Shown in pieces: positions 54,630-64,000 of a stretch of 64,000 nt of DNA. This stretch comes from Nitrosomonas nitrosa (lineage in GTDB: Bacteria > Pseudomonadota > Gammaproteobacteria > Burkholderiales > Nitrosomonadaceae), in NCBI RefSeq assembly GCF_003051105.1, contig NZ_QAOO01000002.1:124001-188000 (forward strand), read 5' to 3'. The position numbers and the translations under genes were made by a program. Below the pieces are notes generated by a model, which was not told the DNA's origin, ran no database searches, and saw only the letters and a list, made by a program, of their open reading frames with translations. How positions within the stretch are numbered: the stretch's first letter is position 1; every line of letters begins with the position of its first letter.

Positions 54630-55628
54630 ATGGTGATGCGTACGCTAGCTGCTTCGCTATTATCAATTGGCGTGATAGTTACGTCGATGCAAGTATCTGC
54701 TGCAAATGAACCGATTCAACCCATTAAACCAGTAAAGCCAGAAAATGCGGAATTGGTTGAACTCGGGAAAATGTTGTTTTTCGATCCTCGTTTATCCAAA
54801 TCAGGCTTCATTTCGTGTAATTCCTGCCATAACCTGAGTATGGGAGGTACAGACAATATTAAAACTTCCATTGGTCATAAATGGCAGCAAGGACCAATCA
54901 ATGCACCTACGGTGTTGAATGCGAGCATGAATCTAGCCCAATTCTGGGATGGCCGGGCAAAAGATTTGAAAGAGCAAGCTGGTGGGCCTATCGCTAACCC
55001 AGGTGAGATGGCTTCGACGCATGATATGGCTGTCAAAGTGATCAAATCGATTCCTCAATACCAGGCACAATTCGATAAAGCGTTCGGTTCGAAGGAAGTG
55101 GATATCGACCGTGTGACGACTGCAATTGCTGCTTTCGAGGAAACGCTGGTTACACCCGACTCCCGCTTTGATAAGTGGCTGGAAGGTGATAAAGATGCGC
55201 TGACGAAAGAGGAATTGGAAGGCTATAAGCTATTTAAGAGCAGCGGCTGCACAAAATGCCATAATGGTCCGGTAGTTGGCGGTAATTCATTCGAAAAAAT
55301 GGGTGTCTATAAACCTTACAAAACAGATAATCCCGCAGTCGGCCGTATGGAAGTGACTGGTAAGGAAGATGACCGTTTCGTATTTAAAGTACCTACATTA
55401 CGGAATGTGGAATTGACCTACCCTTATTTTCATGATGGAGGCGCGGCTTCACTGGAGGAAGCCGTCGAAATCATGGGTAAGTTACAAGTAAATCGTGAAT
55501 TCAATAAAGAAGAGATTGCCAACATTGTGGCATTTCTAAAAACATTGACTGGCAAACAACCTGATTTCAAATTGCCCATTTTGCCACCATCCAATAACTC
55601 AACACCAAAACCTCAACCTTTTGAATAA
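54630..55628 (+). CDS. Di-haem cytochrome c peroxidase
   Basis: This periplasmic enzyme reduces hydrogen peroxide to water with electrons from cytochrome c. A signal peptide (residues 1-24, ending VSA) precedes two haem-binding motifs, CNSCH (residues 63-67) and CTKCH (residues 207-211), in the two-domain CCP/MauG architecture. Conserved segments are LGKMLFFDPRLSKSG, NAPTVLNAS, FWDGRA and FKVPTLRNVELTYPYFHDGG. Length is 332 residues. The ATG at 54630 follows AGGAG by 7 nt. Nitrosomonas europaea has a well studied homologue, and I expect this is its orthologue. A hairpin before the ribosome binding site may regulate it. Confidence 0.94.
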   Translation: MVMRTLAASLLSIGVIVTSMQVSAANEPIQPIKPVKPENAELVELGKMLFFDPRLSKSGFISCNSCHNLSMGGTDNIKTSIGHKWQQGPINAPTVLNASMNLAQFWDGRAKDLKEQAGGPIANPGEMASTHDMAVKVIKSIPQYQAQFDKAFGSKEVDIDRVTTAIAAFEETLVTPDSRFDKWLEGDKDALTKEELEGYKLFKSSGCTKCHNGPVVGGNSFEKMGVYKPYKTDNPAVGRMEVTGKEDDRFVFKVPTLRNVELTYPYFHDGGAASLEEAVEIMGKLQVNREFNKEEIANIVAFLKTLTGKQPDFKLPILPPSNNSTPKPQPFE

Positions 55629-55686
55629 AAGGTTTTTAGGGGTGGGGTTGCCTTATAATAATTAAATTCGAGATATTTTCTGGTTG

Positions 55687-55720
55687 ACCCAGGCTGTAGT
55701 CGGTCTGGGTAGTTTTTTTT
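55687..55720 (+). terminator. Intrinsic terminator after the cytochrome peroxidase gene
   Basis: ACCCAG (55687-55692) and CTGGGT (55705-55710) form the stem around a 12-nt loop. AG and then eight T residues (55713-55720) follow. It lies about 60 bp after the stop codon. Confidence 0.8.
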
Positions 55721-56054
55721 GTAAATTTATTTTTGACCAGCAAATTATTCTTGAGCCTGGAGAATTCCATGGTCAACTTCCTAATTTGATCTGCCTCTTG
55801 CCGAAAGAGAGGGAATTGTCTTTCGGGTTCCATTGCCAGCCTCATTGTCTTGAGCATTGAATCATCGAATTCCTGTATCATCAATCGCCATTACAATATT
55901 TTTTATCTTTGGGCTGATTCTGAGGGAAATGGAGTATGCGTAATTACGCTATATTTTCGATAGGCTCACAATTCCTCTGGTGTGGGTGATAAAATCGGTA
56001 ACCAATCTTCCATGCATTTATATTCTCAACTCTATCCTGTATCTCTTTAGCCCC
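55721..56054. other. Intergenic region before ilvA, no gene supported
   Basis: About 334 bp between the peroxidase terminator and ilvA. A minus-strand frame (55884-55636, 82 codons, TTG or ATG start) covers much of it, but it runs through the terminator, has no good ribosome binding site and resembles no family I know. No clear promoter with both boxes was seen for ilvA. The ATG of ilvA at 56055 lies downstream of an in-frame hydrophobic stretch that is probably untranslated. Confidence 0.5.
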
Positions 56055-57566
56055 ATGAGGAACGATTATCTCGAAAGAATTCTTACTGCGCGCGTTTATG
56101 ATGTCGCTGTAGAAACACCCCTTGAGGAGGCGACCAATCTCTCAGCACGTATCCATAATCGAGTTTTTCTGAAACGAGAAGATGTGCAGCGTGTGTTTTC
56201 GTTTAAATTGCGCGGTGCCTACAACAAAATGGCGAACCTATCATCCGCAGCGCTGAAACGGGGCGTGATCGCGGCTTCTGCAGGTAATCATGCGCAAGGG
56301 GTCGCCTTGTCTGCGCAAAAGCTGGGTTGTTCAGCCACCATTGTGATGCCAGTCACCACGCCCCAAATCAAGATTAATGCCGTGATGGCGTTAGGTGCGA
56401 CAGTATTGCTTCATGGTGATTCCTATAATGATGCCTATGAGCATGCATTAGAGCTTACGCAGCAGGAACAGGCAACTTTTGTGCACCCTTATGACGATCC
56501 TGATGTGATTGCCGGGCAGGGGACAGTAGGGATGGAGATTCTTCGTCAGCAAGGAGGTGACATCCATGCCATCTTTGTTCCCATTGGCGGGGGCGGGCTT
56601 ATTTCAGGGATAGCGGCATATGTAAAGAGGCTCTATCCTGCGATTAAGATTATCGGGGTAGAACCGACTGATTCAGATGCCATGTTTCGATCCCTACAGA
56701 AAGGGCGCCGTGTGAAGCTTGCACAGGTAGGGTTATTTGCTGATGGTGTGGCGGTCAGACATGTCGGCAAGGAGACTTTTCGATTATGCAGAGAGTTTGT
56801 GGACGAAATCCTGCTGGTAGATTCAGATGCTATCTGTGCGGCCATAAAAGATGTATTTGAAGATACGCGCGCCATTCTTGAGCCATCAGGCGCACTCTCC
56901 GTAGCAGGGCTCAAAGCATACGTGGAGCGCGAAAAACTTATTCATAGCACGTTGGTTGCTGTCGCATCGGGTGCCAACATGAATTTTGACCGACTACGTC
57001 ATGTTTCAGAGCGTGCTGAGTTAGGTGAGCAGCGCGAAGCCGTGATGGCCGTCACCATTCCGGAAGAGCCTGGGAGTTTCAAGAAATTTTGTTCGCTATT
57101 AGGGGCGAGAAGTATTACCGAGTTCAATTATCGTTATGCTGATCCGAAAGAAGCCCATGTTTTCGTTGGTGTCTCAGTGCATAATCGTGAAGAAGCAGAT
57201 CAGTTGATCAAGAGTCTGGAAGAAAGTGGATTACGCACAGAAGATCTTAGTCATAATGAAATGGCAAAATTGCATATTCGTCACATGGTAGGCGGGCGTT
57301 CAAGAGATGTGAAGAATGAAATTATTTATCGATTCGAATTTCCCGATAGACCAGGTGCCTTGATGAACTTTCTTAATAATATGAGTCATTTGTGGAATAT
57401 CAGTTTATTTCATTATCGTAATCATGGAGCTGATTTCGGCCGTGTGCTGGTCGGTATGGAAGTGCCATCCAGTGAGAAAGCTGATTTTAAGCATTTTCTG
57501 GATAACCTTGGTTATCGATATTGGGATGAAAGTAGTAATCCAGCTTATAAATTATTCTTGGGATAA
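56055..57566 (+). CDS. ilvA: Threonine ammonia-lyase (biosynthetic)
   Basis: IlvA deaminates threonine to 2-oxobutanoate, the first step to isoleucine. The PLP Lys lies in FSFKLRGAYNKM (Lys near 51) and the phosphate-binding loop is ASAGNHAQGVALSAQKLG; IFVPIGGGGLISGIAAYVK follows. Two C-terminal ACT-like regulatory domains begin near residue 335 (VTIPEEPGSFKKFCSLLG and FEFPDRPGALMNFLNNM), as in the feedback-inhibited biosynthetic enzyme. Length is 503 residues. The ATG at 56055 gives the family start MRNDYLERILTARVYDVA; the open frame upstream is unrelated. It is separate from ilvBHC, 9 kb away. Confidence 0.96.
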   Translation: MRNDYLERILTARVYDVAVETPLEEATNLSARIHNRVFLKREDVQRVFSFKLRGAYNKMANLSSAALKRGVIAASAGNHAQGVALSAQKLGCSATIVMPVTTPQIKINAVMALGATVLLHGDSYNDAYEHALELTQQEQATFVHPYDDPDVIAGQGTVGMEILRQQGGDIHAIFVPIGGGGLISGIAAYVKRLYPAIKIIGVEPTDSDAMFRSLQKGRRVKLAQVGLFADGVAVRHVGKETFRLCREFVDEILLVDSDAICAAIKDVFEDTRAILEPSGALSVAGLKAYVEREKLIHSTLVAVASGANMNFDRLRHVSERAELGEQREAVMAVTIPEEPGSFKKFCSLLGARSITEFNYRYADPKEAHVFVGVSVHNREEADQLIKSLEESGLRTEDLSHNEMAKLHIRHMVGGRSRDVKNEIIYRFEFPDRPGALMNFLNNMSHLWNISLFHYRNHGADFGRVLVGMEVPSSEKADFKHFLDNLGYRYWDESSNPAYKLFLG

Positions 57567-57942
57567 GCAAGTTTGATCGTTTCAAACACCTCATGATTTA
57601 TTTTTTTAAGTCATCCGGCGCCAAATAGTAAGGATGAAGAATAATGGCGACCGCTATTGACTTGCCTCGTTTTGTGATTACGTAAAATCGTGTTAAGTTG
57701 GAATCTGAGTATTTTTTGTATCAAAATTGTCCACTACGATTCATCACTTATATTTTTTTCAAGTTTTCCCCTTGCATTTGTTGACATCCAGTTGCAATAT
57801 CTATTACCTACAAACGGTATATTTCGATAATCCTGTCGGTTGGAGGTGAGCTCATTAAGTAATAAAGTAAGAATTAAGTAGGCGTCTCATCTAATAATTA
57901 AAACGAGAATTAAAAATAGAAACAAAAATAGGGGGGGTATTC
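57567..57942 (+). other. Intergenic region before hfq, with possible promoter
   Basis: This 376-bp AT-rich region has a small hairpin GTTTGA/TCAAAC at 57571-57587, then a T-run 14 nt later, perhaps a weak ilvA terminator. A perfect TTGACA at 57781-57786 has only poor -10 candidates (TATTAC at 57802, spacing 15). Start-proximal sequence before hfq includes a G-rich ribosome binding site (GGGGGGGT at 57930-57937). No open frame is convincing. Confidence 0.5.
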
Positions 57943-58188
57943 ATGAGTGCAAAGGGGCAATTATTACAAGATCCATTTTTAAATATCTTGCGGAAGGAAC
58001 ATATTCCTGTATCCATTTATTTGGTCAATGGCATTAAGTTGCAGGGGCATATTGATTCGTTTGATCAATATGTCGTGCTATTAAAAAATTCAGTTACACA
58101 AATGGTGTACAAACATGCAATTTCTACTGTGGTCCCGGCAAGAGCTGTAGCCATTCCTATCGAGGCGCCTACTGTACGTGATGCTTGA
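57943..58188 (+). CDS. hfq: RNA chaperone Hfq
   Basis: Hfq is a hexameric Sm-like protein that pairs small RNAs with mRNAs. The N-terminus [19 protein letters not shown], Sm1 motif region [20 protein letters not shown] and Sm2 motif [12 protein letters not shown] are intact. Length is 81 residues, with a short C-terminal tail compared with E. coli. It leads the hfq-hflX-hflK-hflC block; hflX begins within its last codons. Its presence means Hfq-dependent small RNAs are possible here. Confidence 0.98.
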   Translation: MSAKGQLLQDPFLNILRKEHIPVSIYLVNGIKLQGHIDSFDQYVVLLKNSVTQMVYKHAISTVVPARAVAIPIEAPTVRDA

Positions 58189-59326
58189 TTCTGGAGGGAT
58201 AACGCCAAATGAGAGTAATAGCGCAGTATTAGTAGGTCTAGATTTTGGTGATGACAATGGAGAGCGCTTAGAAGAGTTGCGTCAGCTTGCCATTAGCGAT
58301 CAACTTAAAGTTTTGGCTGTCGTCAAGGGGAAGCGTTCTCGGCCCGATCCAGCTACCTACGTAGGAAAAGGAAAAATAGATGAGATTCGTCTGCTTCTGA
58401 GTGAAACAAGCGCATCTTTAGTCATATTCAATCATGAGCTTTCTCCTATTCAGCAACGAAATTTAGCGGAGCAACTCCAGTGTCGAGTCATTGATCGTAC
58501 CAGTCTGATCTTGGATATTTTTGCGCAGCGTGCTAAAAGCCGAGAAGGCAAATTGCAAGTTGAGCTCGCTCAGTTGGAGTATCTTGCTTCACGTCTAGTG
58601 CGGGGCTGGACGCACTTGGAAAGGCAAAAAGGGGGGATTGGGCTGCGTGGCCCGGGAGAAACTCAGCTTGAAACTGATCGGCGCTTATTGGCTAAAAGAG
58701 TAAAATTTTTGAAAGAAAAACTGAAAGTGCTCCAGCGCCAGCGAAATGTTCAAAGGCGTGCCAGGCAGCGCTCCAAAGTGATGACGCTATCCATTGTGGG
58801 TTATACCAATGCGGGTAAATCAACTTTATTTAATCGTTTAACGCAGGCGCAGTCTTATGCGGCTGACCAGCTATTTGCTACGCTCGATACGACGACTCGA
58901 AAATTATTCATTCCAAACTGCGGCTACGTCGTTATTTCTGATACAGTGGGTTTTATACGTGAGCTACCTCATACATTAGTTGCGGCTTTCCGCGCAACGT
59001 TGGAAGAAACAGTGCAAGCTGATATGCTATTGCATGTTGTTGATGCAGTGAGTCCTGTTCGTGATGAGCAAATCAGAGAGGTCAATAAACTGCTGAAAGA
59101 AATTGGTGCAGATAATATTCCACAAATTTTGATCTTCAATAAGATCGATTGTGCGGAATCGAATCGTGCTGCAAGTTACGTCCGAGATGAGTATGGTAGA
59201 ATAGCGTGTATTCGATTAAGTGCTAAGACCGGTGAAGGGCTAGATTTCGTTAAAATAGCCCTCGCGGAAGCAATTGCGCAGAGTTCTGTAGAGTCAAGAG
59301 AGCGCTTCTTAGAAGTTGGAATTTGA
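58181..59326 (+). CDS. hflX: GTPase HflX
   Basis: HflX is a ribosome-associated GTPase that splits or rescues stalled ribosomes. The N-terminal domain contains [15 protein letters not shown] sequence (here [17 protein letters not shown]) and [19 protein letters not shown] [15 protein letters not shown]. The GTPase motifs are G1 [15 protein letters not shown] (near residue 206), G3 [17 protein letters not shown] and G4 NKIDCAES. Length is about 381 residues. The ATG at 58181 overlaps the end of hfq by 8 bp; a GTG three bases earlier is also open. The hfq-hflX order is conserved across proteobacteria. Confidence 0.95.
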   Translation: MLDSGGITPNESNSAVLVGLDFGDDNGERLEELRQLAISDQLKVLAVVKGKRSRPDPATYVGKGKIDEIRLLLSETSASLVIFNHELSPIQQRNLAEQLQCRVIDRTSLILDIFAQRAKSREGKLQVELAQLEYLASRLVRGWTHLERQKGGIGLRGPGETQLETDRRLLAKRVKFLKEKLKVLQRQRNVQRRARQRSKVMTLSIVGYTNAGKSTLFNRLTQAQSYAADQLFATLDTTTRKLFIPNCGYVVISDTVGFIRELPHTLVAAFRATLEETVQADMLLHVVDAVSPVRDEQIREVNKLLKEIGADNIPQILIFNKIDCAESNRAASYVRDEYGRIACIRLSAKTGEGLDFVKIALAEAIAQSSVESRERFLEVGI

Positions 59327-59377
59327 GCAATAGCAGAGCTACGGCTTTTTTAGAACGAAAGAAAGGATTAAATTATC

Positions 59378-60562
59378 ATGGGATTAAACGATCCTCAATG
59401 GGGAAGAAGAAAAGGCAATTCTAGCCCACCAGACCTGGATGAAGTGTTGCGTAACATCAGCAAAAAGATCAACGATCTTTTTGGCCGTAAAGGTGGCGGT
59501 GGCAGTGGTAACGAGGAAAGGCCAGGGGAAGAAGGCCCCAGAAGGCAAGGTAGCGGTAGTATCGTTGTCTTGATTTTCCTGTTGCTTGGTGTGTGGTTAG
59601 CCAGCGGCTTTTATATTGTTGATGAAGGTCAGCGAGGTGTCGTGCTGCGGTTTGGTAAACACGTGGATACGACGCAAGCAGGTTTGCGTTGGCATATACC
59701 TTATCCAATTGAAAAGGTAGAGGCCGTTAACGTAAGTCAAGTGCGTACGGTAGAAATTGGGTATCGAAATAATGTACGAAGCAAAGTGTTGAAAGAATCG
59801 CTAATGCTGACGGATGATGAGAACATCATTGATATTCAATTTGCGGTCCAATACATTTTGAATGATCCTGAGAATTTCCTATTCAATAATCGTGATCCTG
59901 ATAGTGCCGTATTACAAGTTGCGGAGTCTGCTATTCGTGAAGTGATCGGTAAAAGCAAGATGGATTTTGTTCTGTACGAGGGACGTGAGGAAGTTACCGC
60001 TCGAACAACCGAACTCATGCAGACCATATTGGATCGTTACGAAATCGGGATCACGGTCAGTCGGGTTACCATGCAGAATGCGCAGCCGCCTGAACAAGTC
60101 CAGGCCGCTTTTGATGATGCGGTAAAAGCGGGTCAAGACAGAGAACGGCAACGTAATGAAGGTCAAGCGTATGCGAACGATGTCATACCAAGAGCGCGCG
60201 GTGCGGCAGCACGCTTAATGGAGGAAGCCAGTGGTTACCAGCAACGCGTGATATCTAGCGCAGAGGGTGATGCCAGCCGTTTCGAGCAGATACTTGTCGA
60301 ATATAGCAAGGCTCCTGGCGTGACGCGTGATCGCTTGTATATAGACATGATGCAGCAAGTGCTTTCCAATACCAGTAAAATTCTAATAGATCAAGAGGGC
60401 GGCAATAATCTGCTTTATCTGCCACTGGACAAATTAATTCAAATGGATGGAAGCGTACAAAGACAGCCCATGACGATGCAAACTCAAACAATTCAAGAAA
60501 CGCCTGATGTAAATACACGAACACGCGAATCATTCCGCAGCCGTGAACGGGAGGTAAGATAA
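59378..60562 (+). CDS. hflK: FtsH protease regulator HflK
   Basis: HflK forms, with HflC, a large inner-membrane SPFH/prohibitin cage around the FtsH protease. A cytoplasmic Gly/Lys-rich N-terminus (residues 1-60, GRKGGGGSGNEERPGEE) is followed by one membrane helix (about residues 61-80) and then the SPFH domain starting FYIVDEGQRGVVLRFGKH. A coiled coil and a Gln-rich tail finish the 394 residues. hflC starts 1 bp after the stop. Confidence 0.95.
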   Translation: MGLNDPQWGRRKGNSSPPDLDEVLRNISKKINDLFGRKGGGGSGNEERPGEEGPRRQGSGSIVVLIFLLLGVWLASGFYIVDEGQRGVVLRFGKHVDTTQAGLRWHIPYPIEKVEAVNVSQVRTVEIGYRNNVRSKVLKESLMLTDDENIIDIQFAVQYILNDPENFLFNNRDPDSAVLQVAESAIREVIGKSKMDFVLYEGREEVTARTTELMQTILDRYEIGITVSRVTMQNAQPPEQVQAAFDDAVKAGQDRERQRNEGQAYANDVIPRARGAAARLMEEASGYQQRVISSAEGDASRFEQILVEYSKAPGVTRDRLYIDMMQQVLSNTSKILIDQEGGNNLLYLPLDKLIQMDGSVQRQPMTMQTQTIQETPDVNTRTRESFRSREREVR

Positions 60563-60563
60563 C

Positions 60564-61442
60564 ATGGGGAAATTATCATCAGTTTTATCAGGTATAGCTG
60601 CAGTACTGATTTTGGTGGCAAGCACCGCTATCTATATCGTTGATGAGCGAGAGCAGGCGATTTTGTTCCAATTGGGGGAAGTGATCGATGTGAAAACTGA
60701 ACCGGGATTGTATTTTAAATTGCCTATTGCTCAGAATGTTCGTTACTTCGACCGCCGAATTCTTACGATGGATACCGAAGAACCGGAACGTTTCATTACT
60801 TCGGAAAAGAAAAACGTTTTGGTGGATCTGTTCGTGAAGTGGCGTATTGTCGATGTGAAACAGTATTACATCAGTGTGCGTGGTGATGAGACACTCGCAA
60901 AAACGCGTTTATCGCAAACTGTAAATTCGAGCATGCGTGATGAGTTTGGTAATCGTACCGTCCATGATGTGGTATCTGGTGAACGGGATCGTATTATGGA
61001 AATTATGCGCCAGAAAGCGAATGTCGATGCTCAGAAAATCGGTGTCGAAGTCGTTGATGTCCGCTTGAAACGTGTCGATTTGCCACAAGAAGTCAGTGAG
61101 TCGGTGTATCGAAGAATGGAAGCAGAACGGAAGCGGGTGGCCAATGAATTACGTTCAACAGGTGCTGCTGAAGCTGAAAAGATTCGAGCAGATGCCGATC
61201 GGCAACGTGAAGTGATTCTTGCAGAGGCCTATCGTGAAGCTCAAAAAATCATGGGGGAAGGGGATAGTCAGGCAGCGGCTATCTATGCCAGTGCTTTTGA
61301 GAAAAATTCTGAATTCTATACCTTCTACCGAAGTATGGAAGCTTATAAGCAGTCCTTCAAGAATAAAACGGATATGCTGGTGATAGAACCGAATTCTGAG
61401 TTTTTTAGATATCTGAATAGTACAAATACAAAAGCTAAGTAA
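60564..61442 (+). CDS. hflC: FtsH protease regulator HflC
   Basis: HflC partners HflK in the FtsH-regulating membrane complex. An N-terminal membrane helix (about residues 8-25) leads directly into the SPFH domain (YIVDEREQAILFQLGEVIDV). The later segment RVDLPQEVSESVYRRMEAER and an Ala/Glu coiled coil (AEKIRADADRQREVILAEAY) are conserved. Length is 292 residues. It is tightly coupled to hflK. Confidence 0.95.
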   Translation: MGKLSSVLSGIAAVLILVASTAIYIVDEREQAILFQLGEVIDVKTEPGLYFKLPIAQNVRYFDRRILTMDTEEPERFITSEKKNVLVDLFVKWRIVDVKQYYISVRGDETLAKTRLSQTVNSSMRDEFGNRTVHDVVSGERDRIMEIMRQKANVDAQKIGVEVVDVRLKRVDLPQEVSESVYRRMEAERKRVANELRSTGAAEAEKIRADADRQREVILAEAYREAQKIMGEGDSQAAAIYASAFEKNSEFYTFYRSMEAYKQSFKNKTDMLVIEPNSEFFRYLNSTNTKAK

Positions 61443-61499
61443 AATTAATATCTTATTTGCCACTTTTCATTTTTCTAGGAAAATTGATCTGATAAAGTA

Positions 61500-61525
61500 A
61501 TAGCATTCATTTTAGAGAATGCTAT
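61500..61525 (+). repeat. Perfect hairpin between hflC and the DUF2065 gene
   Basis: ATAGCATTC (61500-61508) and GAATGCTAT (61517-61525) form a 9-bp stem with an 8-nt loop. No T-run follows, so it is not a standard terminator. It could be an mRNA processing or stability element within the hfl transcript. Confidence 0.7.
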
Positions 61526-61556
61526 ACCGTCAAGAAATTAGTCGGAGATATGTTAT

Positions 61557-61742
61557 ATGTGGGATACCTTTCTAATGGCCATTGCATTGATGTTGGTATT
61601 GGAAGGTATTCTGCCTTTCACTTTCCCCAACGCATGGCGCGATACGTTTAGAAAGCTCGTTGAACTAGACGATGGTCAAATACGTTTTATTGGCTTGACG
61701 TCAATGGTGATAGGGCTGATAGTGCTTTATTTCGTTAATTAA
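61557..61742 (+). CDS. DUF2065 small membrane protein (YjeT type)
   Basis: The 61-residue protein has two hydrophobic segments (about residues 5-21, FLMAIALMLVLEGILPF, and about 43-60, LTSMVIGLIVLYFV). Between them is the conserved sequence NAWRDTFRKLVELDDGQIRF. It belongs to the DUF2065/YjeT family, found next to hflC or purA in many proteobacteria. A ribosome binding site (GGAG near 61544) precedes the ATG. Its function is unknown; the neighbourhood suggests a role at the inner membrane with HflKC. Confidence 0.88.
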   Translation: MWDTFLMAIALMLVLEGILPFTFPNAWRDTFRKLVELDDGQIRFIGLTSMVIGLIVLYFVN

Positions 61743-61791
61743 ATTCTTGTAATAACCCCTTTTTTAGCTGAACGGTTAATAGTTCGTAAGA

Positions 61792-62964
61792 ATGCGTAAT
61801 TGGCTTCTTCCTGAATATATCGAGGATGTTTTACCCTCCGAAGCGCTACGTATTGAAAAAATGCGTCGGCGTGTTTTGGATCTACTCCTTGTCCATGGCT
61901 ATCATTATGTAATTCCTCCCCTACTTGAGTATGTGGAATCCTTGTTATCGGGAAGTGGAAGCGATATGGATCTACGTATGTTCAAGGTATTGGATCAGCT
62001 GAGTGGCAGAATGATGGGGCTGCGTGCGGATATTACACCGCAAACAGCCCGAATCGATGCGCATTTATTGAATGCCAAGGGAGTGACTCGGTTATGTTAT
62101 GCCAGCAGCGTATTACATACTGTGCCCTGTGAAATTACGCGTACCCGGGAGCCTTTTCAAATCGGGGCTGAGTTATATGGTCACGCCGGTTTGGAAAGCG
62201 ATCTCGAGATTCAGCGCTTAATGCTGAAATGTTTGATGATATCGGGTATAGATAAAATTCATCTTGACCTTGGTCATGTGGCCATCTTCCGCAGCCTGAT
62301 CAGGGACACGGGTGTGCTCCCGGAATTTGAGGTGGATTTGTATAATGTTTTGCAAACTAAAGATACTGCGGCATTGAAAGAGTTGTTATCCACAGGGCTC
62401 GATAAGCGGTTAGATCGGCATACGCGAGATGCTTTAATGCTACTGCCTGAGTTGTATGGTGATAAAAAAATCTTGATCGAAGCACGCAAAATGCTTCCTG
62501 GTTACCCAGAAATCGAAAATGCGCTCCATCAGCTTACGGTGATTGAGGATGAATTAAAAAGCTATGTGAATACGATTACTTTCGACTTGGCCGATTTACG
62601 TGGCTACCACTATCACACGGGAATGGTATTTGCTGCCTATGTGCAGGAAAGTGCTAATGCAATCGCCTTGGGTGGCCGTTACGATGAAATTGGCAAGGCT
62701 TTTGGAAGAGCACGGCCAGCTACGGGATTTAGTATGGATCTGCGAGAACTGTCGAGACTAACACGACTGGAGGATTGCCCTAAGGCGATTTTGGCGCCTT
62801 ATAAAAGGGATGACGAAGCGCTCGACAAAACAATGGAACGGCTCCGAGCCGAAGGCCATATCGTTATAACGGACTTACCAGGAAATGAAATTGAAGAAGA
62901 TCCCGCCTGCTATGATAAGAAGCTAATCTTTCATAATGGTGTATGGGAAGTTGTGGATATTTAG
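61792..62964 (+). CDS. hisZ: ATP phosphoribosyltransferase regulatory subunit HisZ
   Basis: HisZ is a catalytically dead relative of histidyl-tRNA synthetase that binds short-form HisG to give allosteric ATP phosphoribosyltransferase, the first step of histidine synthesis. The class II synthetase fold is seen in LLLVHGYHYVIPPLLEYVES, MMGLRADITPQTARIDA and, near the C-terminus, AIALGGRYDEIGKAFGRARP. Length is 390 residues, and the anticodon-binding domain of a true HisS is missing. Its presence predicts a short HisG elsewhere in the genome. purA follows 36 bp downstream, a common betaproteobacterial order. Confidence 0.93.
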   Translation: MRNWLLPEYIEDVLPSEALRIEKMRRRVLDLLLVHGYHYVIPPLLEYVESLLSGSGSDMDLRMFKVLDQLSGRMMGLRADITPQTARIDAHLLNAKGVTRLCYASSVLHTVPCEITRTREPFQIGAELYGHAGLESDLEIQRLMLKCLMISGIDKIHLDLGHVAIFRSLIRDTGVLPEFEVDLYNVLQTKDTAALKELLSTGLDKRLDRHTRDALMLLPELYGDKKILIEARKMLPGYPEIENALHQLTVIEDELKSYVNTITFDLADLRGYHYHTGMVFAAYVQESANAIALGGRYDEIGKAFGRARPATGFSMDLRELSRLTRLEDCPKAILAPYKRDDEALDKTMERLRAEGHIVITDLPGNEIEEDPACYDKKLIFHNGVWEVVDI

Positions 62965-62997
62965 ATCACCTGTATACATCGAGAGAAAAGATTCTAA

Positions 62998-64000
<1,003 letters not shown>

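Noticed and set aside
55636-55884. Minus-strand 82-codon frame between the peroxidase gene and ilvA
   Set aside because: It reads through the peroxidase terminator, has a TTG or ATG start without a good ribosome binding site and matches no family I know. It could be real, but the evidence is too thin.
55980-56054. 25-residue upstream extension of IlvA
   Set aside because: The family start MRNDYLERIL lies at 56055 and the upstream residues look like untranslated leader.

Overview
The window looks like a chromosomal core segment of an ammonia-oxidising betaproteobacterium of the Nitrosomonas type. The basis is protein family resemblance and gene neighbourhoods: ponA/pilMNOPQ, hfq-hflX-hflKC-DUF2065-hisZ-purA, a di-haem cytochrome c peroxidase, an S-adenosylhomocysteine riboswitch before ahcY, and a betaproteobacterial variant of the IlvB thiamine diphosphate motif. 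The species assignment is inference; no database was searched. Almost all sequence is housekeeping. There is no prophage, CRISPR array, rRNA operon or intact insertion sequence.

Layout, left to right. 0-7.3 kb: the end of a PstS-like phosphate-binding protein, cysG (sirohaem), sbcB (exonuclease I), and the methyl-cycle genes metF, ahcY and metK on the minus strand, with an S-adenosylhomocysteine riboswitch in front of ahcY. 7.5-12.8 kb: gltX, tRNA-Ala(GGC) and tRNA-Glu(TTC) behind a near-consensus promoter, birA, coaX, engB, hemB. 12.9-20.4 kb: the peptidoglycan synthase mrcA, divergent from the type IV pilus assembly operon pilMNOPQ. 20.5-26.3 kb: comF-trmL on the minus strand, then bioBFHCD without bioA. 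26.3-33.7 kb: a proline iminopeptidase, a coiled-coil protein coupled to a patatin phospholipase, a TerC-family membrane protein, a UspA protein, a GAF-containing PilB/GspE ATPase, a decayed REP-associated transposase with REP hairpins, and a type IV pilin. 33.9-43.5 kb: glnE, yhdP, a nitrilase-family amidase and tldD. 43.6-50.7 kb: ilvB-ilvH-ilvC, psd, pssA and leuA (branched-chain amino acids and phosphatidylethanolamine). 50.7-57.6 kb: a TlpA-like thioredoxin, a lytic transglycosylase and proS, rppH, cytochrome c peroxidase, ilvA. 57.9-64 kb: hfq, hflX, hflK, hflC, a DUF2065 protein, hisZ and the start of purA.

How the genes work together. AhcY, MetF and MetK are three steps of one methyl cycle, and the riboswitch would raise ahcY (and probably metF) expression when S-adenosylhomocysteine accumulates. 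GltX sits beside a tRNA-Glu gene, and glutamyl-tRNA feeds C5 tetrapyrrole synthesis; HemB and CysG act later in tetrapyrrole metabolism. BirA and bioBFHCD provide biotin synthesis and its attachment or repression. PilMNOPQ, the PilB-like ATPase and the pilin form part of a type IV pilus machine spread over three loci. IlvBHC, IlvA and LeuA cover most of branched-chain amino acid synthesis.

The least explained material is non-coding: (i) three copies of a roughly 145-160 bp intergenic repeat with imperfect inverted ends, two of them inside operons; (ii) a minus-strand intrinsic terminator with stacked hairpins and no gene in front of it between engB and hemB, a candidate small RNA; (iii) a multi-hairpin stretch ahead of the PilB-like ATPase; (iv) terminator-like hairpins between promoter and ilvB and directly before the ribosome binding site of the peroxidase gene, which suggest attenuation; and (v) REP palindromes around a transposase remnant. 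I did not find a clearly new protein-coding system.
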